NCBI GenBank assembly: GCA_012522285.1
Contig: JAAYKS010000313.1
Span: forward strand, 1-7,468
DNA: 7,468 nt
Origin: Clostridiaceae bacterium
GTDB lineage: Bacteria > Bacillota > Clostridia > Saccharofermentanales > UBA5734
Direction of reading: 5' to 3'
Positions 6,486 through 7,468 of this stretch are shown one piece after another. Both the position numbers and the translations under genes were made by a program. Each line of letters starts with the position of its first letter. Position 1 is the stretch's first letter. The notes under the pieces were generated by a model, which was not told the DNA's origin, searched no databases, and was given only the letters and a program-made list of their open reading frames with translations.

Positions 6486-7294
6486 TCCGGCTCGCATGCG
6501 CCACCTTGTCGGCCGAAGGGTTTGGGGAGACCGATTTTTCCAAGACCTTTGACCTCCTCCCGCGGATCGGGTTTCGTTTTGTCGAGTTCAACCTCTGGCA
6601 CCCCTCTTCGCTCGCGCCTTCGGTCCTTCGCGGGTTGGCACAGCGGTGTGACGCGGCAGGCCTCATCCCGGTCGCCATCCATCTCGGGGGAGGGCTGGGG
6701 GGCGATCTGGCCCGGGACTTTTGCCACAAAGTGTATGCCATGCAGGCCGCCCGCGCGCTCGGTGCGGGGCTGATCGTGACCTCGGGCGGCAACCGGGGGA
6801 GCGGCGGAGGGCTGGAGGCGGTGATCCGCTCCCTGCAGGCGCTGTCGCCGGTCGCCGAAGAACTCGGGGTGGCGATTTCGCTGGAAAACCACGCCGCCGA
6901 CAATCTGGAAAACCTGGAAGATTACGCCCGGGTGTTCGACGCGATTCCCTCCCGGCAGGTGGGGTTGTGCATCGACACCGGCCACTTCGAGGCCGCGGGA
7001 GTCGACTTGGATGCAGTCGTCGACCGGTTCTCCGGCCGCGTGAACCACATCCATCTCAAAGAAAACCGCATCTTCGGAAGCAAGTCCTTTTCCCGGTTCG
7101 GAGAGGGGAGTACCGACAACGACCGGCTGGTCCGGCGCATGATCGACAGGGACTACTCCGGTGTATTGACCATCGAACTTTCCCCGGAAATCGGAGAACA
7201 GGACGGCCGGCCATTTACAGACGCGGACCTGGAGCGGCCCTATCGGATGTTTTCGGTCTACGAGACCGACCCGGAACCCTTCCGGAACACATAA
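6482..7294 (+). CDS. Sugar isomerase/epimerase-like TIM-barrel protein (xylose isomerase-like fold)
   Basis: This 270-residue single-domain barrel is of the family that includes IolE, tagatose epimerases and endonuclease IV. Metal ligands typical of the family are visible: Glu135 (SLENH), Asp165 and His168 (CIDTGHF), His191 (HIHLKEN) and Glu232 (TIELSPE). FGEGSTDNDRLVRRM (206-220) matches the GxGxxD-xxxll motif near the C-terminal end of the barrel. The LGGGLGGDLA and TSGGNRGSGGG loops (68-77, 100-110) are unusually Gly-rich. The ATG lies inside the TGA of the upstream oxidoreductase gene (ATGA, 6482-6485), with no strong ribosome site of its own, so translation is probably coupled. It may isomerise, epimerise or dehydrate the ketone made by its partner. 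Relatives acting with Gfo/Idh/MocA enzymes are known in inositol catabolism and in deglycosylation of 3-keto-glycosides, but which of these applies here is inference. Confidence 0.9.
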   Translation: MIRLACATLSAEGFGETDFSKTFDLLPRIGFRFVEFNLWHPSSLAPSVLRGLAQRCDAAGLIPVAIHLGGGLGGDLARDFCHKVYAMQAARALGAGLIVTSGGNRGSGGGLEAVIRSLQALSPVAEELGVAISLENHAADNLENLEDYARVFDAIPSRQVGLCIDTGHFEAAGVDLDAVVDRFSGRVNHIHLKENRIFGSKSFSRFGEGSTDNDRLVRRMIDRDYSGVLTIELSPEIGEQDGRPFTDADLERPYRMFSVYETDPEPFRNT

Positions 7295-7312
7295 CGGAAC
7301 CAAATGCAGACC

Positions 7313-7341
7313 ACCGGCAGGGCGGGATCCGTCCGGCCGGT
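7313..7341 (+). other. Small inverted repeat before the dehydrogenase gene
   Basis: ACCGGC (7313-7318) is the complement of GCCGGT (7336-7341), with a 17-base GC-rich loop. ATCAAAAAC follows, so it is not a + strand intrinsic terminator. It lies in the 71-base gap between the TIM-barrel gene and the next ATG and could be an mRNA structure or chance. Confidence 0.3.
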
Positions 7342-7365
7342 ATCAAAAACAAAGGAGAAGCAACC

Positions 7366-7468
7366 ATGATTGCACTGAGAAAAGTCAAAGAGGGCGAAGG
7401 CGCGACCTTTGTGGACATCCCGATTCCCGAGATCGGCGAGCACGACCTGCTGGTGCGCGTCAAAGCGA
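7366..7468 (+). CDS. Zinc-type medium-chain alcohol dehydrogenase, N-terminal fragment
   Basis: The first 34 codons of a gene run off the end of the window. MIALRKVKEGEGATFVDIPIP followed by EIGEHDLLVRVKA matches the opening strands of medium-chain dehydrogenases such as threonine 3-dehydrogenase and sorbitol or idonate dehydrogenases, where the next residues would be the AxxxCGTD zinc motif. AAGGAGA (7352-7358) is well placed, seven bases before the ATG. The gap from the upstream gene is 71 bases, so it probably belongs to the same operon. It would supply another NAD(P)-linked oxidation or reduction step for the pathway. The catalytic Cys and cofactor-binding domain are outside the window, so the subfamily cannot be given. 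Confidence 0.85.
   Translation, partial: MIALRKVKEGEGATFVDIPIPEIGEHDLLVRVKA

Noticed and set aside
6374..7303. A 309-codon minus-strand open frame opposite the TIM-barrel gene.
   Set aside because: The sense strand carries all expected metal-ligand motifs; the antisense product has no recognisable feature.
7313..7341. Terminator after the TIM-barrel gene.
   Set aside because: Only six pairs around a long loop, followed by an A-rich rather than T-rich stretch; kept only as a low-confidence inverted repeat.
1..7468. tRNA, rRNA, CRISPR array, insertion sequence, transposase or attachment site.
   Set aside because: Coding genes fill nearly the whole window, the gaps are 156 bases or less, and none shows the structure, regular repeats or terminal inverted repeats needed.

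Overview
The window looks like part of one long plus-strand carbohydrate-use operon from a GC-rich (roughly 60% by eye) bacterium, most likely a Clostridia-type member of the Bacillota. The pointers to that lineage are near-consensus AGGAGG ribosome binding sites, a TTG start with a perfectly placed Shine-Dalgarno, and a solute-binding lipoprotein with a short signal peptide, a lipobox Cys and a long Thr/Pro/Ala-rich tether. This is an inference from style; there is no rRNA or other taxonomic marker here.

Layout, all on the + strand: (1) the C-terminal end of a MalF/UgpA-type sugar ABC permease (1-193); (2) a complete MalG/UgpE-type permease (206-1048); (3) a 156-base leader with an unused perfect Shine-Dalgarno, a possible promoter and three GCATCCC repeats; (4) an extracellular family 1 solute-binding lipoprotein (1205-2593); (5) a 143-residue PPC/DUF296-domain protein (2682-3113); (6) a cytoplasmic glycoside hydrolase family 2 enzyme of beta-mannosidase/beta-glucuronidase-like architecture (3168-5399); (7) a GC-rich hairpin (5415-5450); (8) a Gfo/Idh/MocA-family NAD(P)-dependent oxidoreductase (5472-6485); (9) a xylose-isomerase-like TIM-barrel sugar isomerase/epimerase/lyase overlapping it by ATGA (6482-7294); (10) the first 34 codons of a zinc-dependent medium-chain (threonine/sorbitol dehydrogenase-like) alcohol dehydrogenase running off the end (7366-7468). 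No gene is evident on the minus strand; its long open frames are compositional shadows.

Working model (inference): an oligosaccharide or glycoside is captured by the lipoprotein, imported intact by the two permeases (the ATPase is not in the window), and cleaved or processed inside the cell by the GH2 enzyme. The product then passes through oxidation and isomerisation or elimination by the Gfo/Idh/MocA, TIM-barrel and MDR enzymes. No sugar kinase is visible, so the chemistry looks oxidative rather than phosphorylative. The PPC/DUF296 protein is the piece with no obvious role. Two enzymes carry departures from their family motifs at or near the active site: the GH2 has KE where the clan has NE, and the oxidoreductase has Ala where inositol-dehydrogenase-like members have the catalytic Asp. 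The substrate and chemistry may therefore be unusual.
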